From Scleromitrula shiraiana (taxonomy: Eukaryota; Ascomycota; Leotiomycetes; Helotiales; Sclerotiniaceae): 64,000 nt of DNA. Made by a program: the position numbers and the translations under genes. Shown in pieces: positions 12,956 to 25,946 of the stretch (the first letter of the stretch is position 1; every line of letters starts with the position of its first letter). The notes beneath the pieces were generated by a model. It did not search any database, was not told the origin of the DNA, and saw only the letters and a list, made by a program, of their open reading frames with translations. The stretch covers positions 1,600,501 to 1,664,500 of the forward strand of contig JABELC010000001.1 in assembly GCA_028455995.1 (NCBI GenBank), given 5' to 3'.

Positions 12956-13859
12956 TTCAAGAAACCTTAAAAGAAGAGTGAGTAAGTAGGCTGAGACGAA
13001 GAAAAGAAACAAACAAATACTAGTAGGTAGATAGATAGAGAGATAGATAGATAACAAGTTAGAGAGGCTAGACTAGCAACTAAGTAAGAAGGGAGGGAGC
13101 TCTGAGCTGAGCCGACTCGGAGCTTTATTTGAGAAGCGAATGTCCTGTGCTGTCCTGTGTAACCACACTCAGAATCCCGTCCATATGCAGTTTCCTGATC
13201 CCGTCCTTTTTCATTCCATTCCATTTCATTCCATTCCGTTCATTTTCCCTTTTCGTCTCCTTTCCTCTCCTTTGCTTTCCTTTCCTCTTCTCTCCTATCC
13301 TATCCTCTGAGTTCCTTTCCCTTCCTGTTCTTCTTTCGTCTGAAACCAAAAAGACTAGTTTCCTTCATATATCTGTCATTCATTGTTCTGTTCAATTCAT
13401 CTCATCCTTTCATCCTCTCATCTCCTTCCTTCCTAAAAAAAATGAGAAAGAAGTATTCCTCCTATCCATCCACCCATCCATCCCTTTCGTCCCAAAAAAA
13501 GAATCACATAAACGCAACTGTAAATGCTACCACCCAGCACCCCATACTCAAACGCGTCAAAAAAAAGGTAAAAAAAAAGTGCGAGAACTCCCTGCCATCC
13601 AGCCTGAGTCTAGGCATTTGCAATCCTCATGCATTGGGGGCATGAAAATCCTTTCATTTCATATCCAATATGAAATAACCCATCGTAAAACAGTAAAAAA
13701 AAAAAGAGAACCAAGCTGCCCAAGACGCTAATAGGTAATACGAACACAATAGTAAGAGCAATATTCGCTATCGTGACGTCATAAATAAACTAACATATCG
13801 AACTGGTCGAAGACAAAGGATCGAGGATCAAAAAAATTTCAATGGCATTGTGATTCCTT
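11930..13859. other. Intergenic, low-complexity region downstream of hapB
   Basis: No gene is seen. Contents are (TA)n at 11922-11940, GTCAAA/GTCAAC hexamers at 12164-12200, (CATCT)n at 12531-12573, CA/ATAC runs at 12728-12792, (TTGC)n at 12850-12882, (AAG)n at 12891-12921 followed by (AT)n at 12923-12956, GATA runs near 13028-13052 and a strongly CT-rich tract at 13200-13440. The last few hundred bases should carry the hapB 3' untranslated region. A 200-codon plus-strand frame at 13129-13731 is made of Ser/Phe/Pro from the CT-rich tract and is not supported as a gene. Confidence 0.6.
12850..12956. repeat. Cluster of TTGC, AAG and AT microsatellites
   Basis: Three different perfect microsatellites abut within 107 bp: TTGC (12850-12882), AAG (12891-12921) and AT (12923-12956). 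Copy-number variation between strains is likely. Confidence 0.85.
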
Positions 13860-14915
13860 TCACGTATCATCATCTGCTTCGTCTTCGTCTTCATCTTCAT
13901 CCTCGGCACTACTCCTTGCTGCAGCTACTAACTTCGTTTTCTTACTAGGTGTATGGTTATCTGAATCGGCTTTGCGTTTCGTACCGGAGCTAGTATTTCC
14001 AGAAGCAGTTCCTTTTACAGGTGTTTCTAGTGGTCCTTTGCCATTCTCATCTCCACCATCACCCTTTGTTCGTTCAATCTCAGCAACCTCATCCGCCGTC
14101 AAGAACCGTCCTCCGGGTCCTCTAGGCCTCCTCATTGCATGGTTGTGTCTGCTTTCATGCAAATACGGTTTCCTTCCTTTAGATGTCAAACGTAATGCTT
14201 CCTCTAACTTCTGCCTTGCCACGCGACGTTTCAAAATTCGGTGAAATTGCTTTGCATTAACATACAAAGGGGATTCCTCGACAGTTCCAGAAACAAGTTC
14301 GGGTGATTGGGGATGTTGGGGAGCTGCTGACATGGGTGGTGGTGCGGATTGTCTAGGGGCATGATTCATTATGGGTGGAGCATTTGCTACAGCTGGGCTA
14401 CCAACTTGCTGGCTCATACGCCGACTTTGTTGAACTTGAGGTAATGGATGGCCAATTTGAGTGTTGATACCACCGGCTTGCGTTGGGGATCTAGGAACTC
14501 TTTCCTTCTTAACATTTACCCCGCCAATCCTTGGTGACGTCTGCGGTAAACTCGATTCCGGCATATTGTAGGGATACGTACCGGCAGCTGCATTAGTTGC
14601 TGCCATTGCTGCCGCCTGTGGGGTAATGGTTGTATTGCCATATTGCATATTCATCTGGGGTACATATGCTTGCTGGTATCCCATCTGTGAGTGAATCGCA
14701 TTTTGGCCTCCTTGTTGAGGTTGGGATGAAAGGATAGGAGATGCTTGAGTGTGAACAGCATGTTGGGGATGAATAGGTTGCTGTTGAGAGGGAGAGGTAA
14801 TGGGTGCTCCTGGTCCTGGATGTTGACCGGAATTTGGATATCCACCTTGAATGTGCGGTTGACTATGTCCATGTTGGCCTGGCGGCGGTTGTTGATAGTG
14901 CGCGTACTCCATCAT
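13860..14915 (-). CDS. hapB: CCAAT-binding complex subunit HapB / NF-YA (HAP2 homologue)
   Basis: Sequence-specific subunit of the trimeric CCAAT-binding complex, which joins a histone-fold pair (HapC/HapE) and acts in the nucleus on respiration, iron and redox genes. A single exon encodes 351 residues, close to the size of Aspergillus HapB. Residues 213-272 form the NF-YA core: EESPLYVNAKQFHRILKRR is the subunit-interaction helix, and RKPYLHESRHNHAMRRPRG with GGRF is the DNA-binding half with its conserved His/Arg residues. The first 200 residues are rich in Gln, Pro and His, typical of an activation region. The C-terminus has a basic patch (TKRKADSDN...SKKTK) that may add nuclear targeting, and ends in an acidic Asp/Glu tail. 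The start is the first of two adjacent ATGs at 14915. About 11.6 kb without genes lies upstream, far more than is usual for a fungal promoter. Confidence 0.96.
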   Translation of the reverse strand: MMEYAHYQQPPPGQHGHSQPHIQGGYPNSGQHPGPGAPITSPSQQQPIHPQHAVHTQASPILSSQPQQGGQNAIHSQMGYQQAYVPQMNMQYGNTTITPQAAAMAATNAAAGTYPYNMPESSLPQTSPRIGGVNVKKERVPRSPTQAGGINTQIGHPLPQVQQSRRMSQQVGSPAVANAPPIMNHAPRQSAPPPMSAAPQHPQSPELVSGTVEESPLYVNAKQFHRILKRRVARQKLEEALRLTSKGRKPYLHESRHNHAMRRPRGPGGRFLTADEVAEIERTKGDGGDENGKGPLETPVKGTASGNTSSGTKRKADSDNHTPSKKTKLVAAARSSAEDEDEDEDEADDDT

Positions 14916-16102
14916 TTGTTCTGTATTTCTTTCTCCTAAGAGATTTGGGTAAGTGGAGAATACTTCTCTCTAGATCGCGGTTGTAAAAATCCGGGGACGC
15001 GTTGAAAAGAGAGTTACTATGCTTGATAGGTGAAAAAGCGGTACAGTTGGAGCAGCTATCAAGTTCGCCGAGTACGTTATGAATTGAATTTGGGGATTAT
15101 GACGAAAAGTCTAATTTGCGATGACTCGGAACAACGCGTTGGTCTGCTGTCGCAAACGTCCCAGGTAGTTGTCACCGAGCTAGTGCCTAAGTCTTCTCGT
15201 CAACTCTTGACTTGGTATGCGTGGATGTGCTGGCAGGCAATAGGGTAGGTGTACACCGCGGTTGACCGCAGCACAGCATATGCAGGCTGATGTAGACGGG
15301 AGGCGTTCAAGTGGAGAAGGGTGAGGCTTACTGATCAGGCTTGAATCACCGCACGTGAAGGTATTTCGGGAAGAAATGCGGAAATGCACTTCTGAAGAGA
15401 AAATTCGAGTCAACTCTTATTGACTGAAATTCTGAGGGAGCTACAATTTTGGCGAGCCACTTGAGAAACAAAGCTTTCCCCAGTAAATAATGACTTATAA
15501 TGACTCTTTTTAATATTTACTGTCCAACCAAACGAATTAGTTAAACTGAATGGTCAAAGTTGTAGATTTATTCGGAATGATTGGGAGAAGAAGAATTGGG
15601 ACCCAATGTTAATAATTTTTTTTCCATCTTGCCTTGGACCAGTGATGCGCTGGCAATGCATGGAAGGTCATGCAAAAAAAAAAAAAGCTAAGCTTACCTT
15701 GTCAAGTCAACCAGATTTAATTTTTCTGGCTTGCCTTTTTTGACTTTACCGGTCAAATTCCTATTCCTATCAATTGGAAAGGTAGCGTGACGTATATTTT
15801 GACGTATTTTCAGGTCAAGTTGTAAACCCAGATAGATAGACACTTGCCAACTTAGTAGAAACAATTGTTGATAATAATTGTAAGTTGTAAGTTTTATGTC
15901 GTAGGAAGTTTAATGTAAGAGATGTATTGTTTGAGGATAAATAAATGGATAAATAAATAAATAAATAAATAATTAATACCAAACAAGGAAGTTTTTACTT
16001 CTTGTTGCGATGGTTTGATTATAATAAACGCGATGGTGCGGCTATGATTGGGAAAAAATTTGAGGGGTCGATAATTTGTTGGATGAAGATGGAGAAGGGG
16101 GA

Positions 16103-16190
16103 AGGTAAGGTAAGGTAAGGTAAGGTAAGGTAATGTAAGGTAATGTAAGGTAAGTTAAGGTAAGTTAAGTTAAGTTAAGGTAGGTAAGGT
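16103..16190. repeat. GGTAA pentamer repeat
   Basis: About 17 copies of GGTAA, the later ones drifting to TGTAA, AGTTAA and GTTAA. The gradual divergence toward 16190 suggests expansion from the left side. Confidence 0.85.
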
Positions 16191-16638
16191 TGGGATATAG
16201 CTAGGGTGGGTAGAGTAGGAGCTAAGAAAAGCTTCAAAATTTGGGAAGCGATGTCGTACGGGTTAATGCAATGCAATAATGCAGCGCAATTGGATACCAC
16301 AGTGAAGTGTAGTGTAGTGTAAATTTGTAATAATTGTGAAAAGTAACGCGACTTTTCAACATGAATTGATTGATTGATTGATTGATTCAATCAGATTGAA
16401 ATCTTAGGACTTGAAGGGGGGGGATGGAGAATTGTAGTAGTCCACGGTACGGTACGGTACGGTCCACGGGTAGTTAGTTCTATTGAAATTCCGTGGGGTT
16501 TGAATATTGAACTGAATAGTGAAACTCGGGTTTTTGGTTTAGAACTAGATAGAATAACTAAAATGTAAGGAAGAAATAGTAAATTAGTTAGTTTTTGTTT
16601 ACTTTGAATGGTTAATAATAATTCTTGAGGTTAATGAA

Positions 16639-16686
16639 GATATATATATATATATATATATAGATAGATAGATAGATAGATAGATA
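16639..16686. repeat. Compound (TA)n-(GATA)n microsatellite
   Basis: A run of TA dinucleotides passes directly into GATA tetramers. A second GATA run occurs at about 17300-17338. Confidence 0.85.
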
Positions 16687-17301
16687 TTGAGGTATGAAAT
16701 CCTCTTTTCATCTAATTGAATTGATCTAAATTGATCTGAAGGTTGACTTGATACGATAATAGCGCGTCGCGCTTCTGTAACAAAACAATGATATGATATG
16801 ACATGACATGACATGACATAACATAACATAGAGAGATCAAAGAAAGTTGACCACTCTCTTTTCGGAGATCTCTCTAATCATAGTAACCAAACAGAGATTT
16901 ATATACAAACTAATAAGAAGAATCGAATGAAACTTACCTCTCAATAAGTGACCTCAAAATGAAGTCTTGAGAATCCAAGGACAATTTGTGTATGATCCTT
17001 CCCGCAGTAAGTTTTAATCACGGGATTGATATTTTGACCAATTGATTTCGCGATAAGTTCTTTTCGTGACGTTGATAGGACTCCGACGATGATATTGCTG
17101 GTAGTGCTGGTGGATGAAAGAGTTAGTTGATTGGATGTGTTTTATCGCAATAATTGTAGTAACCCACGAATCCACGATGCGATACAAGGTTATTAGTATG
17201 AATGGATGGATGGATGGATTTCGTACCTTCTGCCTTAAGGTTATGAACGGAGACGGGTTTTCCTAAAGGTACGGACCGTATCGTATGGGTCGTGAATCGT
17301 G

Positions 17302-17332
<31 letters not shown>

Positions 17333-18850
17333 GATAGAGAAAAGAGTTAAAAGTGTACGGAGAGAAAAAAAAAAAGGCACGGGCTTGATTGGATTTTTGA
17401 GAATCAATTAAGTTGATTTAATTGATTTGATTTGATTTGATTTGCTTGAATAACTGTACGGAGTAGTTAAGTTCCTTGTGAAACTTCTTGCTCTTCTTGA
17501 TCTTCTCGCTCTGTGCGGCGTTCTTCTTCTTCTTCTTTTGAAGCTTGATCGATCCTATTTTGAGATTTCTTGTGGTTCGGAAGTCTTTCAAAATTGAAGA
17601 GATGTTGATCCAAATTCTCCTCTTTCTTTCGAAAAATGAGTACCGAATATGTTGTATGATTTTGATCGAGTTGTTTATAGTGAAAGTTGAAAGTTAATTC
17701 AAAATCAATACAATTCTTTGATATCTTTAATATGGATAGATACCCCAAGGTAAATAAATTCAATATTCAATATTCAATATTTTTGATTTTTGATTTGATA
17801 TTGATAGAGATTTGATAGAGATTTGATAGTAGTATCATGTAACAAAGCTTTGAATAAATCGATTGGATCGTTTGAGAAGAGTCGTCCTCCTTAAAATCAA
17901 CGACGACAATAAAAAATGAATAAAATGGGAACGATGGGAGGTTAAAAAGATCTTTGATTGGTTTTTGATGAGAAGGAAGGGGAAGATGAAAGAATTTGAT
18001 TGGGGGGGGGGAAGAGGGGATATGGGGAAACCTGAAAAAAATATGAGTTTAAGTGGTTGAACTAGTAAAAAGTATACTAGACTTTAATTGGTTTAGTTTG
18101 GAGAGATTTTAGTTGGAGAAGATTTATTAAGTCAAGGGACAAAAGTGTGAAAGAAAAAAAAAAAAACGAGGCTTAGTTGGATTTTAGTTTGATTTTAGTT
18201 TGATTTTAGTTGGAGATTAGTTGGAGATTAGTTGGAGTTTGGATTTATCATCTAGGTAGTCTTTATTGAAGTAGGCTTAGATTAGAAGGTGAATTATTAA
18301 ATGAAAAAAGTTGGTTCGGTCGTATCGGTCGTTCCGCGTAAACTTTATTATCCCCTAGAAATGACACCGGTTATTTTAATTATTATTCTTATTATTATTA
18401 TTGTTATTGTTATTGTTGATTGTCTATGGTCTGTGATCTATGGTCTATGGTCTATGGTCTATAGTATTTGGTACCATAGACTTTTTTTTGACATGTGACA
18501 TGTGACATTTGACATTTAAAATTTAAAATTTGAAATTTAAAATTTTGGTGTGGGTTAATAGTAAGTAACCAAAACTTGATACACACTACAACTGCAATGA
18601 AGAACTTTGAGCCTTTTGAGATCAATGTAATATTAAAATATTAAAATTTAACCTCATTTGATTTCTTATTGGTTACTTTGAAGAAGATGATTAATCAAAC
18701 GTGGGAGATTAGGTATCTTGGGGAATTTGGGGGGAAAAGGTTTAGAGTCTTGACATAATAGGTGGTTGGTTAATATCATATCATTTCTATTATTAATAAG
18801 CATCACTCTTTTTTCTTCGGCATCATGTGGGGTGGGAGTGAAGAGTAGAG

Positions 18851-18852
<2 letters not shown>

Positions 18853-18929
<77 letters not shown>

Positions 18930-18963
18930 GAATGGTAATAATAATAATAATAATAATAATGAT
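18853..18963. repeat. Long (AAT)n trinucleotide repeat
   Basis: About 25 perfect AAT units at 18853-18929, a short interruption (AAGAATGGT), then about 9 more units to 18963. The frames through it give poly-Asn, poly-Ile, poly-Tyr and poly-Leu/Ser, none supported as protein. Confidence 0.92.
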
Positions 18964-21900
18964 GGATGATGATGATGGTGGAATCTTGTATGGATGGATA
19001 AATAGACAGAAAAAGGTACAGACAATAAAATACTGTAGGTACAAATTTATAATGCGGCTCTATTAATCCAATCCAATCCAATCCAATCCAAATATATTCA
19101 TTCCTTCATAGTCATTCCTTCATAGTATTCATACAAATGAGATGATAATCTTCAAATTTTACGATACCAACCTATCTTACATCTCACATCAAGGGTTCAA
19201 ACTTCAAATCAACAATTCCAACATTCGATTATTCGATTATTCAAATATTCAATCATTCAATTATTCAATCATTCAATTATTCAATCATTCAATTAACCGA
19301 AATATTAAAATGGATCTTGGTTTCATACCTACGTATGATGACGAATAAGAATCATCAATTCATGGAATATATTCATAAAAGTCGGTGTATTACGAGAGAG
19401 GCTGTCAAAAAACCCGATGCTGCTTATAAAAATCTTGATATTATTGATATTGATTGATATCCATATTGTATCGCCATTTTCACACCCCACACACAGACAC
19501 ACACATACACACACACCTCTTTTCAATTCAACAGCCGTCCGTCTGTCCTCACTCGTAACGGTATGTACAGTACGCTATGGTGACTATGGTGACTATAGTT
19601 CCCGAGATAGAGTCGGTGTGAATGAAAAATAGTTACCACTCCGGAAGATAAAATGATGATCCTCAAAAGGGTGTTATCCCCGGAGAAGAAGGCTGTTAGG
19701 TTGGTTGGGTTGACTTGGGTGTCAATATAATCTTGCAAGTGATGAAATGGGATTAGAATTTTAATGAATTAATGAATTGTGTGAGAGTTGTGTGATACGA
19801 GCCTTCTGGCCTTTTTCTTTCCAGTGTTCCAATATCATAAGCCAATCTTTGAGGTCTAGCCGGACAGCTACTTGTTTCGGAAACTGTCAGCCGTTCCGTT
19901 GGAAGTTTAAAGACCCTTGTTTTTCTTCCTCTTTCTCTTTCTCTTTTTCTTTTTCTTTTTCTTGATATTCTCACACTTGTATTCCGCTGTCTCGTTACAT
20001 TAAAAACTCTCGTTTAGCCTTGCCTTACCTTGCCATGCTTACCATACCATGCTTACCATACCATGCCATGTCAAAATCTAGAATTCCCGTTCGTCCGTCA
20101 TCAGAATATTTAGTTGAATCTCACTCGATTAACCTCGTGTGCCTCATATCAGAAACGAGACGAGACTTGCTGGGCTAGAGTGATATCGGTATATTCGGTA
20201 TATTCGGTACATTCGGTACCTACCTACCTACTTACTTACTTTACCTACTTGTATACCTAGGAAGCTTCGATACAATAAAATATCATCATCATACTCCCTA
20301 TCATCGCCATTGATATTCTTTACAGGTGTCAATGGCATGTCAATCTGGATTCTGGACTCGGACTCTGGATTCTGGATTCTATATTATTTACCGGAGCCCA
20401 GTGTTACATTATCTTCTTACCAAATATCATACAGCCTGTTATAAATCTCACACATATCCCTCCATATCTGATTTTCCCTTATCCAGGTACTGAGATGAGA
20501 TATTGTCAGAAGTCTGGATCAAGGAAATGAAAACCACTTATTAATGTTACATCCGATCACAACCATTCTTTTAATATTTGGTAGAACTTATCCATCCAGA
20601 CCCTTTTTCAATATCGTCAGCCTTGGAGTAAGTAAAGTGTACAGTAATGCATCAATTTCAATTACCGACCGCATCAATCTCGTCACTGACATTAGCTACT
20701 ACATACATCGATGTACCGGTAGCAATACCGTATACACCTGTCACCCATCTACATACATGCCATCTACGTATCGATACTACCTACCTATGTAGCTAAACAT
20801 CACTTTATTGAAAGTTCGATAATATTATGATCTGCCGTTATGATCTTACAACACAATCTGCACACCACCCTACCTGATACCACCATTTACATGTCACTGT
20901 ACTGTACTGTACTTGCACTCCGCATTTATTCATCTATAATATCTCCGAGCGGCGTCGTTATTGTGTTACTTTTTAATTTCTCAATCACTATGAACGGAAT
21001 ACAACGTTTCTTCTCTCAACTTAAGCGGCATAAGCTAGCTAACCTTGAAGCTTAAGCTTTCTTTCGTTCGGGTAACTTCTCTCATAAAAACTTACTTTTA
21101 CACCTCGCTCGCTCACTACTCGCACTCAGGCTGGCAGTACGGTCCGAGCCTATTCTAGTTTTGTTTTTTAGTCTTGTCTTCTAGCGCTTCCATGCAAAAT
21201 GCAAAATGCTCCATTCCATGCTGTCTCCACTTCCTGCCGGTAGTAGTGTCCCCCTCCACCCCTCATCACAACATCATGTCGTGTCGTGTCAAGTCAACGT
21301 TCAAGTGTCCGATAGATATAGAACCGACTCGAAAATATCCTCAACCACTCATTCTCAAAACCATGCACAATTTGAAAACACACTATCAATAAAACCCTAC
21401 TTTCAATAATCCCCTAAAAGCTAACGACCATATCCAATAACACACACCTTAACTTCAACCAATCAGCGTTCAGATATGCACTTTTCTTTTGAATTTCTTT
21501 CTTTCCTTCCGGCGCTTAAGGGAACAATACCTAAGTCGTTCTGATTTGAAATTACGCGCCCTAGTTGGGTCGGTCTCAGTCTCATGATCCTCATGCAACG
21601 CTATTGGGCTTCAACCAGGTCCCTGGCGCTTATCGTAATATCATTGCAGTTGCGTTCGATCTTTCTTTACGTACGTTCATGGTCATCAAATATTGATGTC
21701 ATTTTTGACTTTTTCTTCTCCATTTTTTTTTTTTGCTATTGACAGTACTGATATTGATTGATGTTATGCATGAAAATGCCGAGTGAAGTTCCCGGTCTCA
21801 TCTTACCCTTCTTTCGTATGACACTGGCACGTGAATTTCAATGATAAATCAATCACCTTCTTCCCCCATCATCACACTATCATCACTACCACTCAGTTCC

Positions 21901-22504
21901 CCCCTAACCTCATCAGTGGATTCCAAACACACCATCCATTTATCTCAAGAGCTCCCCTTTTTTCAGCGAGACTACCGTAGCTTGCAAAAAAGTACCACCT
22001 ACTCCGTCCACTTACTCCGTGCTGGACTAGACAGATTACACAATGGCGAACGGCACAACATGCGGCGGTGACAAAACCGTCACTTTTTTTTAAAAACTTT
22101 TTTTTAATTTTCTCAAAAAAAGATTCCCTTCCGATTGGGGAATAGGGAGATTTTTTGATTTTTTTTATTTCCACGTGTCTGCGGATTTTATTTATTTATT
22201 TATTTTTCTCTTTGGCTTTGGCTTTGAAAACGGGGACTTTTTAAATCGGGGGGATACGAATTATAATGTACACATTACTTAGCTACTGGTAACCAATAAC
22301 TAGTAAATAGTAGCTAGGAACTAGTAGCTAGCAGGTGATGAATTTTTCTTTTTCTCGTTTTGGATTGCTGACTTCTGAATTCTGGAGTCGCTGATTGATT
22401 TGATTGTATGTGGTGTACTTGTGTGTGTGTGTGTATGTGATCCTATCGGTGTTAGACAAGTCTTTCGAAGCGAAGGGAAGGGAAGTCAGAATAGAGAATA
22501 TTGT

Positions 22505-22850
22505 ATGTATGTATGTATGTATGTATGTATTCGAAAAGCCAAACATCAAATATCAAATATCATATATCATATGATGGATGATCGAGTAGTGAGTATATGG
22601 TTGTCCACTCACTCACTCACTCACTCACTCACTACTCGATCAAGTATTGTACTGTACTGTACCTACGTGGCCAAGGAGAAATAGAAAGAGAAAGAGAAAG
22701 AGAAAGAGAAAGAGAACACACTGTAAACTCAGCAATTAAGATCTTCGCGATCCGCCAACCATTCAGCCAGTCAATCAACCCCCAATTCCACAGAAGCTTG
22801 TCTAGTACCCAATAAACCATCATGATGATGATGATGATGATGATGATGAT
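22505..22850. repeat. Microsatellite cluster: GTAT, CTCA, AGAGAA, GAT
   Basis: Four short tandem arrays in 350 bp: GTAT (22504-22530), CTCA (22603-22631), GAAAGA hexamers (22683-22714) and GAT (22820-22850). A TATC array follows at about 24180-24205. Confidence 0.8.
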
Positions 22851-24473
22851 AATGGAGCCTTCTTGCACCCATCCACCCATCCATCGCTTATACAGAATCT
22901 TATATTCCATCCCAGTATAGTAGAGTCATCACACTCGCTTCTTCCGAGTCGAATCTATATACCTTGAATGTCTTTCCTTTTCTTTTTTTCTTTCTTTTTC
23001 TGTTATAACTTGTCTTGTCCTGTCTTGTCTTGTCATGTCTTGTCGTGTCGTGTCGTATCTTGTCCACATCGGCCCCACCCGATTGGATATACTGTAAATT
23101 TGATCATCTCCTGTTTACGAATTTCTAGCTATCTATCTATCTATTCATCTATCCATGCATGGATACATCATCTCGAGTTCTTTTAGCCTGTTCATGGTAT
23201 GGTATGGTATGGTTTGGGATGATATGGTATGGATGGATGGTATGGGATGGATGGGATAAGAGTGGAGGAAATGCGAGAAGCTAGAGGGAACTAGATAATG
23301 CATACTGCGCATCTGGATGTGGATGTGGATGTGGATGTGGAATGTTTGATGATGATGGTGGACGATTGGATGGGGGTGTGCTTGGATGGGTGGGTGGGTG
23401 GATGATTAGCTGAATGGATGATTAGCTGAATGGATGTCTGGATGCCTGGATGGCGGCATAGCTGGTTGCTACGGATGTTTGGGGTTCATCGTTACATTGG
23501 TCATTGATATATCCATTCGTTTGTATATACATATATACATCCATACATACATACTTGTATACACACACACACACATCTAGACCCTACCACCACGCCCCCT
23601 TCCTCCATACCTTCTTAACGTCCATCACCCATTCCTCCCCACTCGTTCGAACATTACTTTTAAATGCCTACCCCAGACTCGCAATCTCACTCGCGTTCGC
23701 GGCATAGCTGCTGGTCGCTAACTGAATCATCTGCTGGTTTGGAGCTACGGCATGATCTTGTGCTGTTGTGCTGGTTATGCGCATGTATGTATGTATGTGT
23801 GTGTGTATGTGTGTATGTATACATGACATCCCAAGACCCACCACAGGGAATACGAGAACGAAGAGTAGCCGAACAAGATAGAATAGGATAGGATAGGATA
23901 GGATAGGATAAGATAGGATAAGAAAGAGAAAAGATAGATACATAGATAGATAGGAATGTGGAATTGCGATTGTAATACAGCCTCATTTTACTTACCATTG
24001 TTTTCTTTTTTTTGTTCAAAGTTTCTTGTTGGTGTTCTCATTGATATTGTATTCATGTATTACTTACTGCTGTATCTTGGCTGGCTTACTTGCTTGCTTT
24101 CTTTACTTGGATTATGTTCAAGCTCAAGTTCTGGGGTTTTGTTTATTTTGTGTTATGTTATGCTATATTCAACTTTCCCTATCTATCTATCTATCTATCT
24201 ATCTACTTATGTATATACTATACAAAGCCCACAACATAATTTAAACAAATCCGATAAATAAGTACATAGTATATAGTATATAAGTGAGTAAGGAAGAACT
24301 TATGCAATAACTAACAGATACTACCTACCTACCTACCTACCTATTTGTCTACTGTGCCTGCCCACAGACATGCATACAACATCGACTCCACGCGGTACTG
24401 CATATCACTATTCATGCCTGTCTACTTACCTACAGTAGTACTTACCTGTCAGTGTCAACCTGTCAATGCACTA

Positions 24474-24532
24474 TATACATACATACATACATACATACAT
24501 ACATACATACATACATACATACATACATACAT
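24474..24532. repeat. (ATAC)n tetranucleotide repeat
   Basis: About 14 perfect ATAC units. The same motif recurs at 8674, 12750, 23540 and 37885, so ATAC is the most common tetramer in this window. Confidence 0.9.
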
Positions 24533-25191
24533 AACCCCACATCCCCTAATTCGACACATGTATATCCATCCACCCATCAATTTATACATACCCGTACTAC
24601 AAGCACCCATCACACGCATGAATGCACTTTCTTTCTTTTTTTCTTTATCTACGGCCATCTATCGTATCAGAGTCAATCTCTTGAGCCAAAAAGCTGCCGT
24701 TGATCCAAAGTGCAATGAACTCATCGAGCTAGATTAGGTTGAATTAGAAGGACAAATGGATATATATGTGATATATATTCGATCTTGATCGTGAATTCAA
24801 CTATGATTATGTTATGATTAGACTTTGATTCCTATTTTGATTTTGCTTGTTGAGATTTTTAATATATATATATATCTTAGGTGATTGACTAAATGATACT
24901 GAATAGTAGATAACCTATAACATATATATTATCTATAGTATTCTAATCAGATTAAAACTCGTGAGAAAGCTAGATATGGTTACTTATCTGCTTATACAAA
25001 TCTTGGCCACACAGCGGAATCTCTCTCACGCCCTATAAACAGTTGTAGATATCACTTGATTATACTATTAGTCGTTGTATATGATTAATTAATATGGCTC
25101 TTTTTTACTACAAGTTGCTTATGCATATGTAAATATTCTCTATAGTCTACCGAAATCTGATGAGATGAATAGATAATTTGCTCTATCTCGG

Positions 25192-25192
<1 letters not shown>

Positions 25193-25229
<37 letters not shown>

Positions 25230-25230
25230 G
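25193..25230. repeat. (CTAT)n repeat
   Basis: About nine CTAT units. A nearby CA run (25361-25379) and CAGA units (25487-25530) extend the low-complexity zone. Confidence 0.85.
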
Positions 25231-25915
25231 TAGATACATATACTATCTACTCAATACCCAACCTAGCCATCATCAGTATCATCATATCTATGATACTTAC
25301 CTCAGTTATCTATTCTACTATAAGGAACGAAAGTAGTTACAATGCATGTCTTCTTCACTACACACACACACACACACATACACACGAACGCTCTCTCTCT
25401 CTTTCTCATTTATGCACTCATTCTACATATTATGCAAGAACCATTCATTCTCTACGGATACATATATATACACTTTATGTTTTTCACAGACAGGCAGACA
25501 TACAGACATACAGACAGACAAGCAGACAGAGGAGCGTAATATAATAAATCCATCCCAATAGAATATCCACATTTATATGAGGTATCTGTGTTGATAGATG
25601 AAAGGATCGATGAGTAAAAATGTATATTTGATATATCTATCTCTCCTGGTTTGATTACAATCTACTTGTTCATTCATTCATTCTATCTTCCTAATTCAGA
25701 GCCTTCAAGTTTTAGGAAGGTCTAAGTGCCAGCTAATAACTGAAATTCCTTTGTTTATGGATAGATGCATGCATGTATTGATACTCGCACCGTACGTATA
25801 CCACATGGTATTCACTTAATGATGAGATAGTTGGACGATGTAGATCTGGGGTGGAGTGGGTGAAGAGGTGGATATTTTCTTGTTTATATTCGTTTTCGTT
25901 TTCTTTCTTTCTGAA

Positions 25916-25946
25916 GACTGACTGACTGACTGACTGACTGACTGAC
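25916..25946. repeat. (GACT)n repeat
   Basis: Seven to eight perfect GACT/ACTG tetramers, about 600 bp downstream of the RanGAP stop codon on its own strand. Confidence 0.85.

Noticed and set aside
13129..13731. 200-codon plus-strand open frame downstream of hapB
   Set aside because: Its Ser/Phe/Pro/Leu content comes from a CT-rich tract, it shows no domain, and the opposite strand is just as open. Likely the hapB 3' region.
18666..19081. Poly-Leu, poly-Tyr, poly-Ile and poly-Asn frames
   Set aside because: All are readings of the AAT microsatellite and are open in every frame because the unit is three bases.
21556..21629. 74-bp tRNA-like stretch (GCGCC...GGCGC ends, TAGTTGGGTCGG, GGCTTCAACCAGG)
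   Set aside because: The ends pair for only five bases and neither the D-arm nor the T-arm forms a stem with canonical positions. A tRNAscan-SE run would settle it.
24474..24532. Regular short repeats considered as a CRISPR array
   Set aside because: Units are 4 bp without spacers, and the genome is eukaryotic.
24345..24737. 130-codon frame with Tyr-Ile-His-Thr repeats
   Set aside because: It is a translation of the ATAC array with no flanking protein-like sequence.
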